64,000 nt of DNA. Origin: Cladorhizidae sp. MBARI D1340-BT2 (lineage: Eukaryota > Porifera > Demospongiae > Poecilosclerida > Cladorhizidae). Position numbers and translations under genes: made by a program. This document shows positions 11,901-25,700 of the stretch, one piece after another (the first letter of the stretch is position 1; every line of letters begins with the position of its first letter). The notes beneath the pieces were generated by a model. It was not told the origin of the DNA. It saw nothing but the letters and a program-made list of their open reading frames with translations, and did no database searches. The stretch lies in assembly GCA_028752905.1 (NCBI GenBank), contig JAQNBH010000011.1, forward strand, positions 7,783,625 to 7,847,624, in the 5' to 3' direction.

Positions 11901-14900
11901 TGTGAGGTCTGACATAGCTACAAGGATAGAGGTGGAGTGCATGAGGTCTGACATACCTACAAGGATAGAGGTGGAGTGTGAGGCCTGACATAACTACAAG
12001 GATAGAGGTGGAGTGTGTGAGGTCTGACATAGCTACAAGGATAGAGGTGGAGTGCATGAGGCCTGACATAGCTACAAGGATAGAGGTGGAGTGCATGAGG
12101 CCTGACATAGCTACAAGGATAGATGTGGAGTACATGAGGCCTGACATAGCTACAAGGATAGAGGTGGAGTGCATGAGCTGACATAGCTACAAGGATAGAG
12201 GTGGAGTGCATGAGGTCTGACATAGCTACAAGGATAGAGGTGGAGTGTGTGAGGTCTGACATAGCTACAAGGATAGAGGTGGAGTGTGTGAGGACTGACA
12301 TAGCTACAAGGATAGAGGTGGAGTACATGAGGTCTGACATAGCTACAAGGATAGAGGTGGATACATGAGGTCTGACATAGCTACAAGGATAGAGGTGGAG
12401 TGCATGAGATCTGACATAGCTACAAGGATAGAGGTGGAGTGCATGAGGCCTGACATAGCTACAAGGATAGAGGTGGAGTGCATGAGGTCTGACATAGCTA
12501 CAAGGATAGAGGTGGAGTGTATGATGTCTGACATAGCTACAAGGATAGAGGTGGAGTGCATGAGGTCTCACATAGCTACAAGGATAGAGGTGGAGTGCAT
12601 GAGGTCTGACATAGCTACAAGGATAGAGGTGAGTGCATGAGGCCTGACATAGCTACAAGGATAGAAGTGGAGTGCATGAGGCTTGACATAGCTACAAGGA
12701 TAGAGGTGGAGTGTATGATGTCTGACATAGCTACAAGGATAGAGGTGGAGTGCATGAGGTCTGACATAGCTACAAGGATAGAGGTGGAGTACATGAGGTC
12801 TGACATAGCTACAAGGATAGAGGTGGAGTACATGAGGTCTGACATAGCTACAAGGATAGAGGTGGAGTGCATGAGGTCTGACATAGCTACAAGGATAGAG
12901 GTGGAGTGCATGAGGTCTGACATAGCTACAAGGATAGAGGTGGAGTGCATGAGGTCTGACATAGCTACAAGGATAGAGGTGGAGTACATGAGGTCTGACA
13001 TAGCTACAAGGATAGAGGTGGAGTGCATGAGGCCTGACATAGCTACAAGGATAGAGGTGGAGTACATGAGGTCTGACATAGCTACAAGGATAGAGGTGGA
13101 GTACATGAGGTCTGACATAGCTACAAGGATAGAGGTGGAGTCATTCATGAGGTCTGACATAGCTACAAGGATAGAGGTGGACTGCATGAGGTCTGACATA
13201 GCTACAAGGATAGAGGTGGAGTGCATGAGGCCTGACATAGCTACAAGGATAGAGGTGGAGTGTGTGAGGTCTGACATAGCTACAAGGATAGAGGTGGAGT
13301 GCATGAGGTCTGACATAGCTACAAGGATAGAGGTGGAGTACATGAGGTCTGACATAGCTACAAGGATAGAGGTGGAGTGTATGAGGTCTGACATAGCTAC
13401 AAGGATAGAGGTGGAGTACATGATGTCTGACATAGCTACAAGGATAGAGGTGGAGTGCATGAGGTCTGACATAGCTACAAGGATAGAGGTGGAGTGTGTG
13501 AGGTCTGACATAGCTACAAGGATAGAGGTGGAGTGCATGAGGTCTGACATAGCTACAAGGATAGAGGTGGAGTGTGTGAGGTCTGACATAGCTACAAGGA
13601 TAGAGGTGGAGTGCATGAGGTCTGACATAGCTACAAGGATAGAGGTGGAGTGCACGAGGTCTGACATAGCTACAAGGATAGAGGTGGAGTACATTAAGTC
13701 TGACATAGCTACAAGGATAGAGGTGGAGTGCATGAGCTGACATAGCTACAAGGATAGAGGTGGAGTGTGTGAGGTCTGACATAGCTACAAGGATAGAGGT
13801 GGAGTGCATGTGGTCTGACATAGCTACAAGGATAGAGGTGGAGTGCATGAGCTGACATAGCTACAAGGATAGAGGTGGAGTGTGTGAGGTCTGACATAGC
13901 TACAAGGATAGAGGTGGAGTACATGAGGTCTGACATAGCTACAAGGATAGAGGTGGAGTACATGATGTCTGACATAGCTACAGGATAGAGGCGGAGTGTG
14001 TGAGGTCTGACATAGCTACAAGGATAGAGGTGGAGTGCATGAGGTCTGACATAGCTACAAGGATAGAGGTGGAGTGTGTGAGGTCTGACATAGCTACAAG
14101 GATAGAGGTGGAGTGCATGAGGTCTGACATAGCTACAAGGATAGAGGTGGAGTGTGTGAGGCCTGACATAGCTACAAGGATAGAGGTGGAGTACATGAGG
14201 TCTGACATAGCTACAAGGATAGAGGTGGAGTGTGTGAGGTCTGACATAGCTACAAGGATAGAGGTGGAGTGCATTCATGAGGTCTGACATAGCTACAAGG
14301 ATAGAGGTGGAGTGTGTGAGGTCTGACATAGCTACAAGGATAGAGGTGGAGTGCATGAGGTCTGACATAGCTACAAGGATAGAGGTGGAGTGTGTGAGGT
14401 CTGACATAGCTACAAGGATAGAGGTGGAGTGCATGAGGTCTCACATAGCTACAAGGATAGAGGTGGAGTGCATGAGGCCTGACATAGCTACAAGGATAGA
14501 GGTGGAGTGTGTGAGGTCTGACATAGCTACAAGGATAGAGGTGGAGTACATGAGGTCTGACATAGCTACAAGGATAGAGGTGGAGTGAATGAGGTCTGAC
14601 ATAGCTACAAGGATAGAGGTGGAGTACATGAGGTCTGACATAGCTACAAGGATAGAGGTGGAGTACATGAGGTCTGACATAGCTACAAGGATAGAGGTGG
14701 AGTGCATGAGGTCTGACATAGCTACAAGGATAGAGGTGGAGTACATGAGGTCTGACATAGCTGCAAGGATAGAGGTGGAGTACATGAGGTCTGACATAGC
14801 TACAAGGATAGAGGTGGAGTGCATGAGGCCTGACATAGCTACAAGGATAGAGGTGGAGTGCATGAGGTCTGACATAGCTACAAGGATAGAGGTGGAGTGC

Positions 14901-17900
14901 ATGAGGCCTGACATAGCTACAAGGATAGAGGTGGAGTGCATGAGGTCTGACATAGCTACAAGGATAGAGGTGGAGTGCATGAGGTCTGACATAGCTACAA
15001 GGATAGAGGTGGAGTGCATGAGGCCTGACATAGCTACAAGGATAGAGGTGGAGTGCATGAGGTCTGACATAGCTACAAGGATAGAGGTGGAGTACATGAG
15101 GTCTGACATAGCTACAAGGATAGAGGTGGAGTACATGAGGTCTGACATAGCTACAAGGATAGAGGTGGAGTGTGTGAGGTCTGACATAGCTACAAGGATA
15201 GAGGTGGAGTGTGTGAGGTCTGACATAGCTACAAGGATAGAGGTGGAGTGCATGAGGTCTGACATAGCTACAAGGATAGAGGTGGACTACATGAGGTCTG
15301 ACATAGCTACAAGGATAGAGGTGGAGTGTGTGAGGTCTGACATAGCTACAAGGATAGAGGTGGAGTGCATAAGGTCTGACATAGCTACAAGGATAGAGGT
15401 GGAGTGCATGAGGTCTGACATAGCTACAAGGATAGAGGTGGAGTGCATGAGGACTGACATAGCTACAAGGATAGAGGTGAGGTCTGACATAGCTACAAGG
15501 ATAGAGGTGGAGTGCATGAGGTCTGACAGAGCTACAAGGATAGAGGTGGAGTGCATGAGGCCTGACATAGCTACAAGGATAGAGGTGGAGTGCATGAGGC
15601 CTGACATAGCTACAAGGATAGAGGTGGAGTGTGTGAGGCCTGACATAGCTACAAGGATAGAGGTGGAGTGCATGAGGTCTGACATAGCTACAAGGATAGA
15701 GGTGGAGTGCATGAGGTCTGACATAGCTACAAGGATAGAGGTGGAGTGCATGAGGCCTGACATAGCTACATGGATAGAGGTGGTGTGTATGAGGTCTGAC
15801 ATAGCTACAAGGATAGAGGTGGAGTACATGAGGCCTGACATAGCTACAAGGATAGAGGTGGAGTACATGAGGTCTGACATAGCTACAAGGATAGAGGTGG
15901 AGTGCATCAGGTCTGACATAGCTACAAGGATAGAGGTGGAGTGCATGAGGTCTGACATAGCTACAAGGATAGAGGTGGAGTACATGAGGCCTGACATAGC
16001 TACAAGGATAGAGGTGGAGTACATGAGCTGACATAGCTACAAGGATAGAGGTGGAGTACATGAGGTCTGATATAGCTACAAGGATAGAGGTGGAGTGCAT
16101 GAGGTCTGACATAGCTACAAGGATAGAGGTGGAGTTTGTGAGGTCTGACATAGCTACAAGGATAGAGGTGGAGTGCATGAGGTCTGACATAGCTACAAGG
16201 ATAGAGGTGGAGTGCATGAGGTCTGATATAGCTACAAGGATAGAGGTGGAGTGTGTGAGGTCTGACATAGCTACAAGGATAGAGGTGGAGTGTATGAGGT
16301 CTGACATAGCTACAAGGATAGAGGTGGAGTACATGAGGCCTGACATAGCTACAAGGATAGAGGTGGAGTGCATGAGGCCTGACATAGCTACAAGGATAGA
16401 GGTGGAGTGTGTGAGGTCTGACATAGCCACAAGGATAGAGGTGGAGTGCATGAGGCCTGACATAGCTACAAGGATAGGGGTGGAGTGTGTGAGGTCTGAC
16501 ATAGCTATAAGGATAGAGGTGGAGTGCATTCATGAGGTCTGACATAGCTACAAGGATAGAGGTGGAGTGCATGAGGTCTGACATAGCTACAAGGATAGAG
16601 GTGGAGTGCATGAGGTCTGACATAGCTACAAGGATAGAGGTGGAGTACATGAGGTCTGACATAGCTACAAGGATAGAGGTGGAGTGCATGAGGTCTGACA
16701 TAGCTACAAGGATAGAGGTGGAGTACATGAGGTCTGACATAGCTACAAGGATAGAGGTGGAGTACATGAGGTCTGACATAGCTACAAGGATAGAGGTGGA
16801 GTGTGTGAGGTCTGACATAGCTACAAGGATAGAGGTGGAGTGCATGAGGGCTGACATAGCTACAAGGATAGAGGTGGAGTGCATGAGGTCTGACATAGCT
16901 ACAAGGATAGAGGTGGAGTGTGTGAGGTCTGACATAGCTACAAGGATAGAGGTGGAGTGCATGAGGGCTGACATAGCTACAAGGATAGAGGTGGAGTGCA
17001 TGAGGTCTGACATAGCTACAAGGATAGAGGTGGAGTGTGTGAGGTCTGACATAGCTACAAGGATAGAGGTGGAGTGCATGAGGTCTGACATAGCTACAAG
17101 GATAGAGGTGGAGTGCATGAGGTCTGACATAGCTACAAGGATAGAGGTGGAGTGCATGAGGTCTGACATAGCTACAAGGATAGAGGTGGAGTGTGTGAGG
17201 TCTGACATAGCTACAAGGATAGAGGTGGAGTGCATGAGGTCTGACATAGCTACAAGGATAGAGATGGAGTACATGAGGCCTGACATGGCTACAAGGATAG
17301 AGGTGGAGTGCATGAGGCCTGACATAGCTACAAGGATAGAGGTGGAGTGCATGAGGTCTGACATAGCTACAAGGATAGAGGTGGAGTGCATGAGGTCTGA
17401 CATAGCTACAAGGATAGAGGTGGAGTGCATGAGGCCTGACATACATAGCTACAAGGATAGAGGTGGAGTGTGTGAGGTCTGACATAGCTACAAGGATAGA
17501 GGTGGAGTGCATGAGGCCTGACATAGCTACAAGGATAGAGGTGGAGTGTGTGAGGTCTGACATAGCTACAAGGATAGAGGTGGAGTGTGTGAGGTCTGAC
17601 ATAGCTACAAGGATAGAGGTGAGTGCATCAAGTCTGACATAGCTACAAGGATAGAGGTGGAGTACATGAGGCCTGACATAGCTGTACAAGGATAGAGGTG
17701 AGTGCATCAGGTCTGACATAGCTACAAGGATAGAGGTGGAGTACATGAGGCCTGACATAGCTACAAGGATAGAGGTGGAGTGCATGAGGTCTGACATAGC
17801 TACAAGGATAGAGGTGGAGTGCATGAGGCCTGACATAGCTACAAGGATAGAGGTGGAGTGCATGAGGCCTGACATAGCTACAAGGATAGAGGTGGAGTGT

Positions 17901-18370
17901 GTGAGGTCTGACATAGCTACAAGGATAGAGGTGGAGTGTGTGAGGCCTGACATAGCTACAAGGATAGAGGTGGAGTGCATGAGGCCTGACATAGCTACAA
18001 GGATAGAGGTGGAGTACATGAGGTCTGACATAGCTACAAGGATAGAGGTGGAGTACATGAGGTCTGACATAGCTACAAGGATAGAGGTGGAGTGTGTGAG
18101 GTCTGACATAGCTACAAGGATAGAGGTGGAGTGCATGAGGTCTGACATAGCTACAAGGATAGAGGTGGAGTACATGAGGTCTGACATAGCTACAAGGATA
18201 GAGGTGGTGTGCATGAGGTCTGACATAGCTACAAGGATAGAGGTGGAGTGCATGAGGCCTGACATAGCTACAAGGATAGAGGTGGAGTACATGAGGCCTG
18301 ACATAGCTACAAGGATAGAGGTGGAGTACATGAGGTCTGACATAGCTACAAGGATAGAGGTGGAGTGCAT

Positions 18371-18834
18371 GAGCTGACATAGCTACAAGGATAGAGGTGG
18401 AGTACATGAGGCCTGACATAGCTACAAGGATAGAGGTGGAGTACATGAGGTCTGACATAGCTACAAGGATAGAGGTGGAGTGCATGAGGTCTGACATAGC
18501 TACAAGGATAGAGGTGGAGTGTGTGAGGTCTGACATAGCTACAAGGATAGAGGTGGTGTGCATGAGGTCTGACATAGCTACAAGGATAGAGGTGGAGTGC
18601 ATGAGCTGACATAGCTACAAGGATAGAGGTGGAGTACATGAGGCCTGACATAGCTACAAGGATAGAGGTGGAGTACATGAGGTCTGACATAGCTACAAGG
18701 ATAGAGGTGGAGTGCATGAGGTCTGACATAGCTACAAGGATAGAGGTGGAGTGTGTGAGGTCTGACATAGCTACAAGGATAGAGGTGGTGTGCATGAGGT
18801 CTGACATAGCTACAAGGATAGAGGTGGAGTGCAT
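18371..18834 (+). repeat. 232-bp tandem pair in copy A
   Basis: The six-unit block from GAGCTGAC at 18371 to 18602 is repeated exactly at 18603-18834 with the same linker order (TACATG-CCT, TACATG, TGCATG, TGTGTG, then GGTGTGCATG and TGCATG). The length is six units minus two bases. Confidence 0.9.
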
Positions 18835-19290
18835 GAGGCCTGACATAGCTACAAGGATAGAGGTGGAGTACATGAGGTCTGACATAGCTACAAGGATAGA
18901 GGTGGAGTGCATGAGGCCTGACATAGCTACAAGGATAGAGGTGGAGTACATGAGGTCTGACATAGCTACAAGGATAGAGGTGGAGTGCATGAGGTCTGAC
19001 ATAGCTACAAGGATAGAGGTGGAGTACATGAGGCCTGACATAGCTACAAGGATAGAGGTGGAGTGCATGAGGTCTGACATAGCTACAAGGATAGAGGTGG
19101 AGTGAATGAGGTCTGACATATAGCTACAAGGATAGAGGTGGAGTACATGAGGTCTGACATAGCTACAAGGATAGAGGTGGAGTGTATGAGGCCTGACATA
19201 GCTACAAGGATAGAGGTGGAGTGCATGAGGTCTGACATAGCTACAAGGATAGAGGTGGAGTGCATGAGGTCTGACATAGCTACAAGGATA

Positions 19291-19449
19291 GAGGTGAGGT
19301 CTGACATAGCTACAAGGATAGAGGTGGAGTGCATGAGGTCTGACATAGCTACAAGGATAGAGGTGGAGTACATGAGGTCTGACATAGCTACAAGGATAGA
19401 GGTGGAGTGCATGAGGTCTGACATAGCTACAAGGATAGAGGTGGAGTGA
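19291..19449 (+). repeat. 159-bp marker cassette, copy 5
   Basis: This is the same arrangement inside the first 18.5-kb copy. Unlike copies 1, 2 and 4, it is followed by a run of TACATG units, so it shares only the cassette and its left side. Confidence 0.9.
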
Positions 19450-20109
19450 ATGAGGTCTGACATAGCTACAAGGATAGAGGTGGAGTACATGAGGTCTGAC
19501 ATAGCTACAAGGATAGAGGTGGAGTACATGAGGTCTGACATAGCTACAAGGATAGAGGTGGAGTACATGAGGTCTGACATAGCTACAAGGATAGAGGTGG
19601 AGTGTATGAGGCCTGACATAGCTACAAGGATAGAGGTGGAGTGCATGAGGCCTGACATAGCTACAAGGATAGAGGTGGAGTGCATGAGGTCTGACATAGC
19701 TACAAGGATAGAGGTGGTGTGCATGAGGCCTGACATAGCTACAAGGATAGAGGTGGAGTACATGAGGTCTGACATAGCTACAAGGATAGAGGTGGAGTGC
19801 ATGAGGTCTGACATAGCTACAAGGATAGAGGTGGAGTACATGAGGTCTGACATAGCTACAAGGATAGAGGTGGAGTGTGTGAGGTCTGACATAGCTACAA
19901 GGATAGAGGTGGAGTGCATGAGGCCTGACATAGCTACAAGGATAGAGGTGGAGTGCATGAAGTCTGACATAGCTACAAGGATAGAGGTGGAGTGCATGAG
20001 GTCTGACATAGCTACAAGGATAGAGGTGGAGTGTGTGAGGTCTGACATAGCTACAAGGATAGAGGTGGAGTGCATGAAGTCTGACATAGCTACAAGGATA
20101 GAGGTGGAG

Positions 20110-20800
20110 TGTGTGAGGCCTGACATAGCTACAAGGATAGAGATGGAGTACATGAGGCCTGACATAGCTACAAGGATAGAGGTGGAGTACATGAGGTCTG
20201 ACATAGCTACAAGGATAGAGGTGGAGTACATGAGGCCTGACATAGCTACAAGGATAGAGGTGGAGGGCATGAGGCCTGACATAGCTACAAGGATAGAGGT
20301 GGAGTGCATGAGGCCTGACATAGCTACAAGGATAGAGGTGGAGTACATGAGGTCTGACATAGCTACAAGGATAGAGGTGGAGTGCTTGAGGTCTGACATA
20401 GCTACAAGGATAGAGGTGGAGTACATGAGGTCTGACATAGCTACAAGGATAGAGGTGGAGTGCTTGAGGTCTGACATAGCTACAAGGATAGAGGTGGAGT
20501 ACATGAGGTCTGACATAGCTACAAGGATAGAGGTGGAGTGCATGAGGTCTGACATAGCTACAAGGATAGAGGTGGAGTACATGAGGTCTGACATAGCTAC
20601 AAGGATAGAGGTGGAGTGTGTGAGGCCTGACATAGCTACAAGGATAGAGGTGGAGTACATGAGGCCTGACATAGCTACAAGGATAGAGGTGGAGTGTGTG
20701 AGGCCTGACATAGCTACAAGGATAGAGGTGGAGTGCATGAGGCCTGACATAGCTACAAGGATAGAGGTGGAGTACATGAGGTCTGACATAGCTACAAGGA
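20110..20800 (+). repeat. Internal block repeated about 1.9 kb downstream (first copy)
   Basis: The order of rare units (TGTGTG-CCT, GAGATGGAG, GGAGGGCATG, TGCTTG, then alternating TGTGTG-CCT and TACATG-CCT) recurs at about 22,022-22,720. GAGATGG is at 20140 here and 22055 there. The copies differ by whole units. The same pair is found in copy B near 38.9 and 40.9 kb, so it predates the large duplication. Confidence 0.75.
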
Positions 20801-22021
20801 TAGAGGTGGACTACATGAGGTCTGACATAGCTACAAGGATAGAGGTGGAGTACATGAGGTCTGACATAGCTACAAGGATAGAGGTGGAGTACATGAGCTG
20901 ACATAGCTACAAGGATAGAGGTGGAGTCATTCATGAGGTCTGACATAGCTACAAGGATAGAGGTGGAGTGCTTGAGGTCTGACATAGCTACAAGGATAGA
21001 GGTGGAGTGTGTGAGGTCTGACATAGCTACAAGGATAGAGGTGGAGTGCTTGAGGTCTGACATAACTACAAGGATAGAGGTGGAGTACATGAGGCCTGAC
21101 ATAGCTACAAGGATAGAGGTGGAGTGTGTGAGGTCTGACATAGCTACAAGGATAGAGGTGGAGTACATGAGGCCTGACATAGCTACAAGGATAGAGGTGG
21201 AGTGCATGAGGTCTGACATAGCTACAAGGATAGAGGTGGAGTGTGTGAGGTCTGACATAGCTACAAGGATAGAGGTGGAGTGTGTGAGGCCTGACATAGC
21301 TACAAGGATAGAGGTGGTGTGTATGAGGTCTGACATAGCTACAAGGATAGAGGTGGAGTACATGAGGTCTGACATAGCTACAAGGATAGAGGTGGAGTGC
21401 ATGAGGCCTGACATAGCTACAAGGATAGAGGTGGAGTACATGAGGTCTGACATAGCTACAAGGATAGAGGTGGAGTGTGTGAGGTCTGACATAGCTACAA
21501 GGATAGAGGTGGAGTGTGTGAGGCCTGACATAGCTACAAGGATAGAGGTGGTGTGTATGAGGCCTGACATAGCTACAAGGATAGAGGTGGAGTACATGAG
21601 GAGACTGACATAGCTACAAGGATAGAGGTGGAGTGTGTGAGGTCTGACATAGCTACAAGGATAGAGGTGGAGTGCATGAGGTCTGACATAGCTACAAGGA
21701 TAGAGGTGGAGTGCATGAGGCCTGACATAGCTACAAGGATAGAGGTGGAGTACATGAGGTCTGACATAGCTACAAGGATAGAGGTGGAGTGTGTGAGGTC
21801 TGACATAGCTACAAGGATAGAGGTGGAGTGCATGAAGTCTGACATAGCTACAAGGATAGAGGTGGAGTGCATGAGGCCTGACATAGCTACAAGGATAGAG
21901 GTGGAGTGTATGAGGTCTGACATAGCTACAAGGATAGAGGTGGTGTGCATGAGGCCTGACATAGCTACAAGGATAGAGGTGGAGTGCATGAGGTCTCACA
22001 TAGCTACAAGGATAGAGGTGG

Positions 22022-22720
22022 AGTGTGTGAGGCCTGACATAGCTACAAGGATAGAGATGGAGTACATGAGGCCTGACATAGCTACAAGGATAGAGGTGGA
22101 GGGCATGAGGCCTGACATAGCTACAAGGATAGAGGTGGAGTGCATGAGGCCTGACATAGCTACAAGGATAGAGGTGGAGTGCTTGAGGTCTGACATAGCT
22201 ACAAGGATAGAGGTGGAGTACATGAGGTCTGACATACTGTAGCTACAAGGATAGAGGTGGAGTACATGAGGTCTGACATAGCTACAAGGATAGAGGTGGA
22301 GTACATGAGGTCTGACATAGCTACAAGGATAGAGGTGGAGTACATGAGGTCTGACATAGCTACAAGGATAGAGGTGGAGTACATGAGGTCTGACATAGCT
22401 ACAAGGATAGAGGTGGAGTGCATGAGGTCTGACATAGCTACAAGGATAGAGGTGGAGTACATGAGGTCTGACATAGCTACAAGGATAGAGGTGGAGTACA
22501 TGAGGTCTGACATAGCTACAAGGATAGAGGTGGAGTACATGAGGTCTACAAGGATAGAGGTGGAGTGTGTGAGGCCTGACATAGCTACAAGGATAGAGGT
22601 GGAGTACATGAGGCCTGACATAGCTACAAGGATAGAGGTGGAGTGTGTGAGGCCTGACATAGCTACAAGGATAGAGGTGGAGTGCATGAGGCCTGACATA
22701 GCTACAAGGATAGAGGTGGA
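22022..22720 (+). repeat. Internal block repeated about 1.9 kb downstream (second copy)
   Basis: This matches the rare-unit order of the block at 20110. It additionally carries the GACATACTGTAGC insertion near 22,230 and a unit near 22,545 that lost eight core bases (AGGTCTACAAGG). Neither change is in the first copy. Confidence 0.75.
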
Positions 22721-25700
22721 GTGTGTGAGGTCTGACATAGCTACAAGGATAGAGGTGGAGTGCATCAGGTCTGACATAGCTACAAGGATAGAGGTGGAGT
22801 ACATGAGGTCTGACATAGCTACAAGGATAGAGGTGGAGTACATGAGGTCTGACATAGCTACAAGGATAGAGGTGGACTACATGAGGTCTGACATAGCTAC
22901 AAGGATAGAGGTGGAGTGCATTCATGAGGTCTGACATAGCTACAAGGATAGAGGTGGAGTGCATGTGGTCTGACATAGCTACAAGGATAGAGGTGGAGTA
23001 CATGAGGTCTGACATAGCTACAAGGATAGAGGTGGAGTGCATGAGGCCTGACATAGCTACAAGGATAGAGGTGGTGTGTGTGAGGTCTGACATAGCTACA
23101 AGGATAGAGGTGGAGTGTGTGAGGTCTGACATAGCTACAAGGATAGAGGTGGAGTGCATGAGGTCTGACATAGCTACAAGGATAGAGGTGGAGTGTATGA
23201 GGTCTGACATAGCTACAAGGATAGAGGTGGAGTACATGAGGTCTGACATAGCTACAAGGATAGAGGTGGAGTGTGTGAGGTCTGACATAGCTACAAGGAT
23301 AGAGGTGGAGTGCATGAGGTCTGACATAGCTACAAGGATAGAGGTGGAGTGCATGAGGCCTGACATAGCTACAAGGATAGAGGTGGAGTGCATGAGGTCT
23401 GACATAGCTACAAGGATAGAGGTGAGTGCATGAGGCCTGACATAGCTACAAGGATAGAAGTGGAGTGCATGAGGCTTGACATAGCTACAAGGATAGAGGT
23501 GAGTGCATGAGGCCTGACATAGCTACAAGGATAGAAGTGGAGTGCATGAGGTCTGACATAGCTACAAGGATAGAGGTGGAGTGCATGAGGTCTGACATAG
23601 CTACAAGGATAGAGGTGGAGTGTGTGAGGTCTGACATAGCTACAAGGATAGAGGTGGAGTGTGTGAGGCCTGACATAGCTACAAGGATAGAGGTGGAGTG
23701 TGTGAGGTCTGACATAGCTACAAGGATAGAGGTGGAGTGCATGAGGTCTGACATACATACAAGGATAGAGGTGGACTACATGAGGCCTGACAAAGCTACA
23801 AGGATAGAGGTGGAGTGCGTGAGGTCTGACATAGCTACAAGGATAGAGGTGGAGTGCATGAGGTCTGACATAGCTACAAGGATAGAGGTGGAGTGCATGA
23901 GGTCTGACATAGCTACAAGGATAGAGGTTGAGTGCATGAGGCCTGACATAGCTACAAGGATAGAGGTGGAGTGCATGAGGCCTGACATAGCTACAAGGAT
24001 AGAGGTGAGTGCATGAGGTCTGACATAGCTACAAGGATAGAGGTGGAGTGCATGAAGTCTGACATAGCTACAAGGATAGAGGTGGTGTGCATTCATGAGG
24101 TCTGACATAGCTACAAGGATAGAGGTGGAGTGTGTGAGGTCTGACATAGCTACAAGGATAGAGGTGGTGTGTATGATGTCTGACATAGCTACAAGGATAG
24201 AGGTGGAGTGCATGAGGCCTGACATAGCTACAAGGATAGAGGTGGAGTGTGTGAGGTCTGACATAGCTACAAGGATAGAGGTGGAGTGCATGAGGTCTGA
24301 CATAGCTACAAGGATAGAGGTGGAGTGTGTGAGGTCTGACATAGCTACAAGGATAGAGGTGGAGTGCATGAGGCCTGACATAGCTACAAGGATAGAGGTG
24401 GAGTGCATGAGGTCTGACATAGCTACAAGGATAGAGGTAGAGTACATGAGGTCTGACATAGCTACAAGGATAGAGGTGGAGTGTGTGAGGTCTGACATAG
24501 CTACAAGGATAGAGGTGGAGTGCATGAGGTCTGACATAGCTACAAGGATAGAGGTGGAGTGCATGAGGTCTGACATAGCTACAAGGATAGAGGTGGAGTG
24601 TATGAGGTCTGACATAGCTACAAGGATAGAGGTGGAGTACATGAGGTCTGACATAGCTACAAGGATAGAGGTGGAGTGCATGAGGTCTGACATAGCTACA
24701 AGGATAGAGGTAGAGTACATGAGGTCTGACATAGCTACAAGGATAGAGGTGGAGTGCATGAGGTCTGACATAGCTACAAGGATAGAGGTGGAGTGTATGA
24801 GGTCTGACATAGCTACAAGGATAGAGGTGGAGTACATGAGGTCTGACATAGCTACAAGGATAGAGGTGGAGTGCATGAGGTCTGACATAGCTACAAGGAT
24901 AGAGGTAGAGTACATGAGGTCTGACATAGCTACAAGGATAGAGGTGGACTACATGAGGTCTGACATAGCTACAAGGATAGAGGTGGAGTGCATGAGGTCT
25001 GACATAGCTACAAGGATAGAGGTGGAGTACATGAGGTCTGACATAGCTACAAGGATAGAGGTGGAGTGTGTGAGGTCTGACATAGCTACAAGGATAGAGG
25101 TGGAGTGCATGAGGTCTGACATAGCTACAAGGATAGAGGTGGAGTGTGTGAGGTCTGACATAGCTACAAGGATAGAGGTGGAGTGCATGAGGTCTGACAT
25201 AGCTACAAGGATAGAGGTGGAGTGCATGAGGTCTGACATAGCTACAAGGATAGAGGTGGAGTACATGAGGTCTGACATAGCTACAAGGATACAGGTGGAG
25301 TACATGAGGTCTGACATAGCTACAAGGATAGAGGTGGATACATGTGGTCTGACATAGCTACAAGGATAGAGGTGGTGTACATGAGGCCTGACATAGCTAC
25401 AAGGATAGAGCATGAGGTCTGACATGGCTACAAGGATAGAGGTGGAGTACATGAGGTCTGACATAGCTACAAGGATAGAGGTGGAGTGTGTGAGGTCTGA
25501 CATAGCTACAAGGATAGAGGTGGAGTACATGAGGTCTGACATAGCTACAAGGATAGAGGTGGAGTGCATGAGGTCTGACATAGCTACAAGGATAGAGGTG
25601 GAGTACATGAGGTCTGACATAGCTACAAGGATAGAGGTGGAGTGCATGAGGCCTGACATAGCTACAAGGATAGAGGTGGACTACATTAGGCCTGACATAG

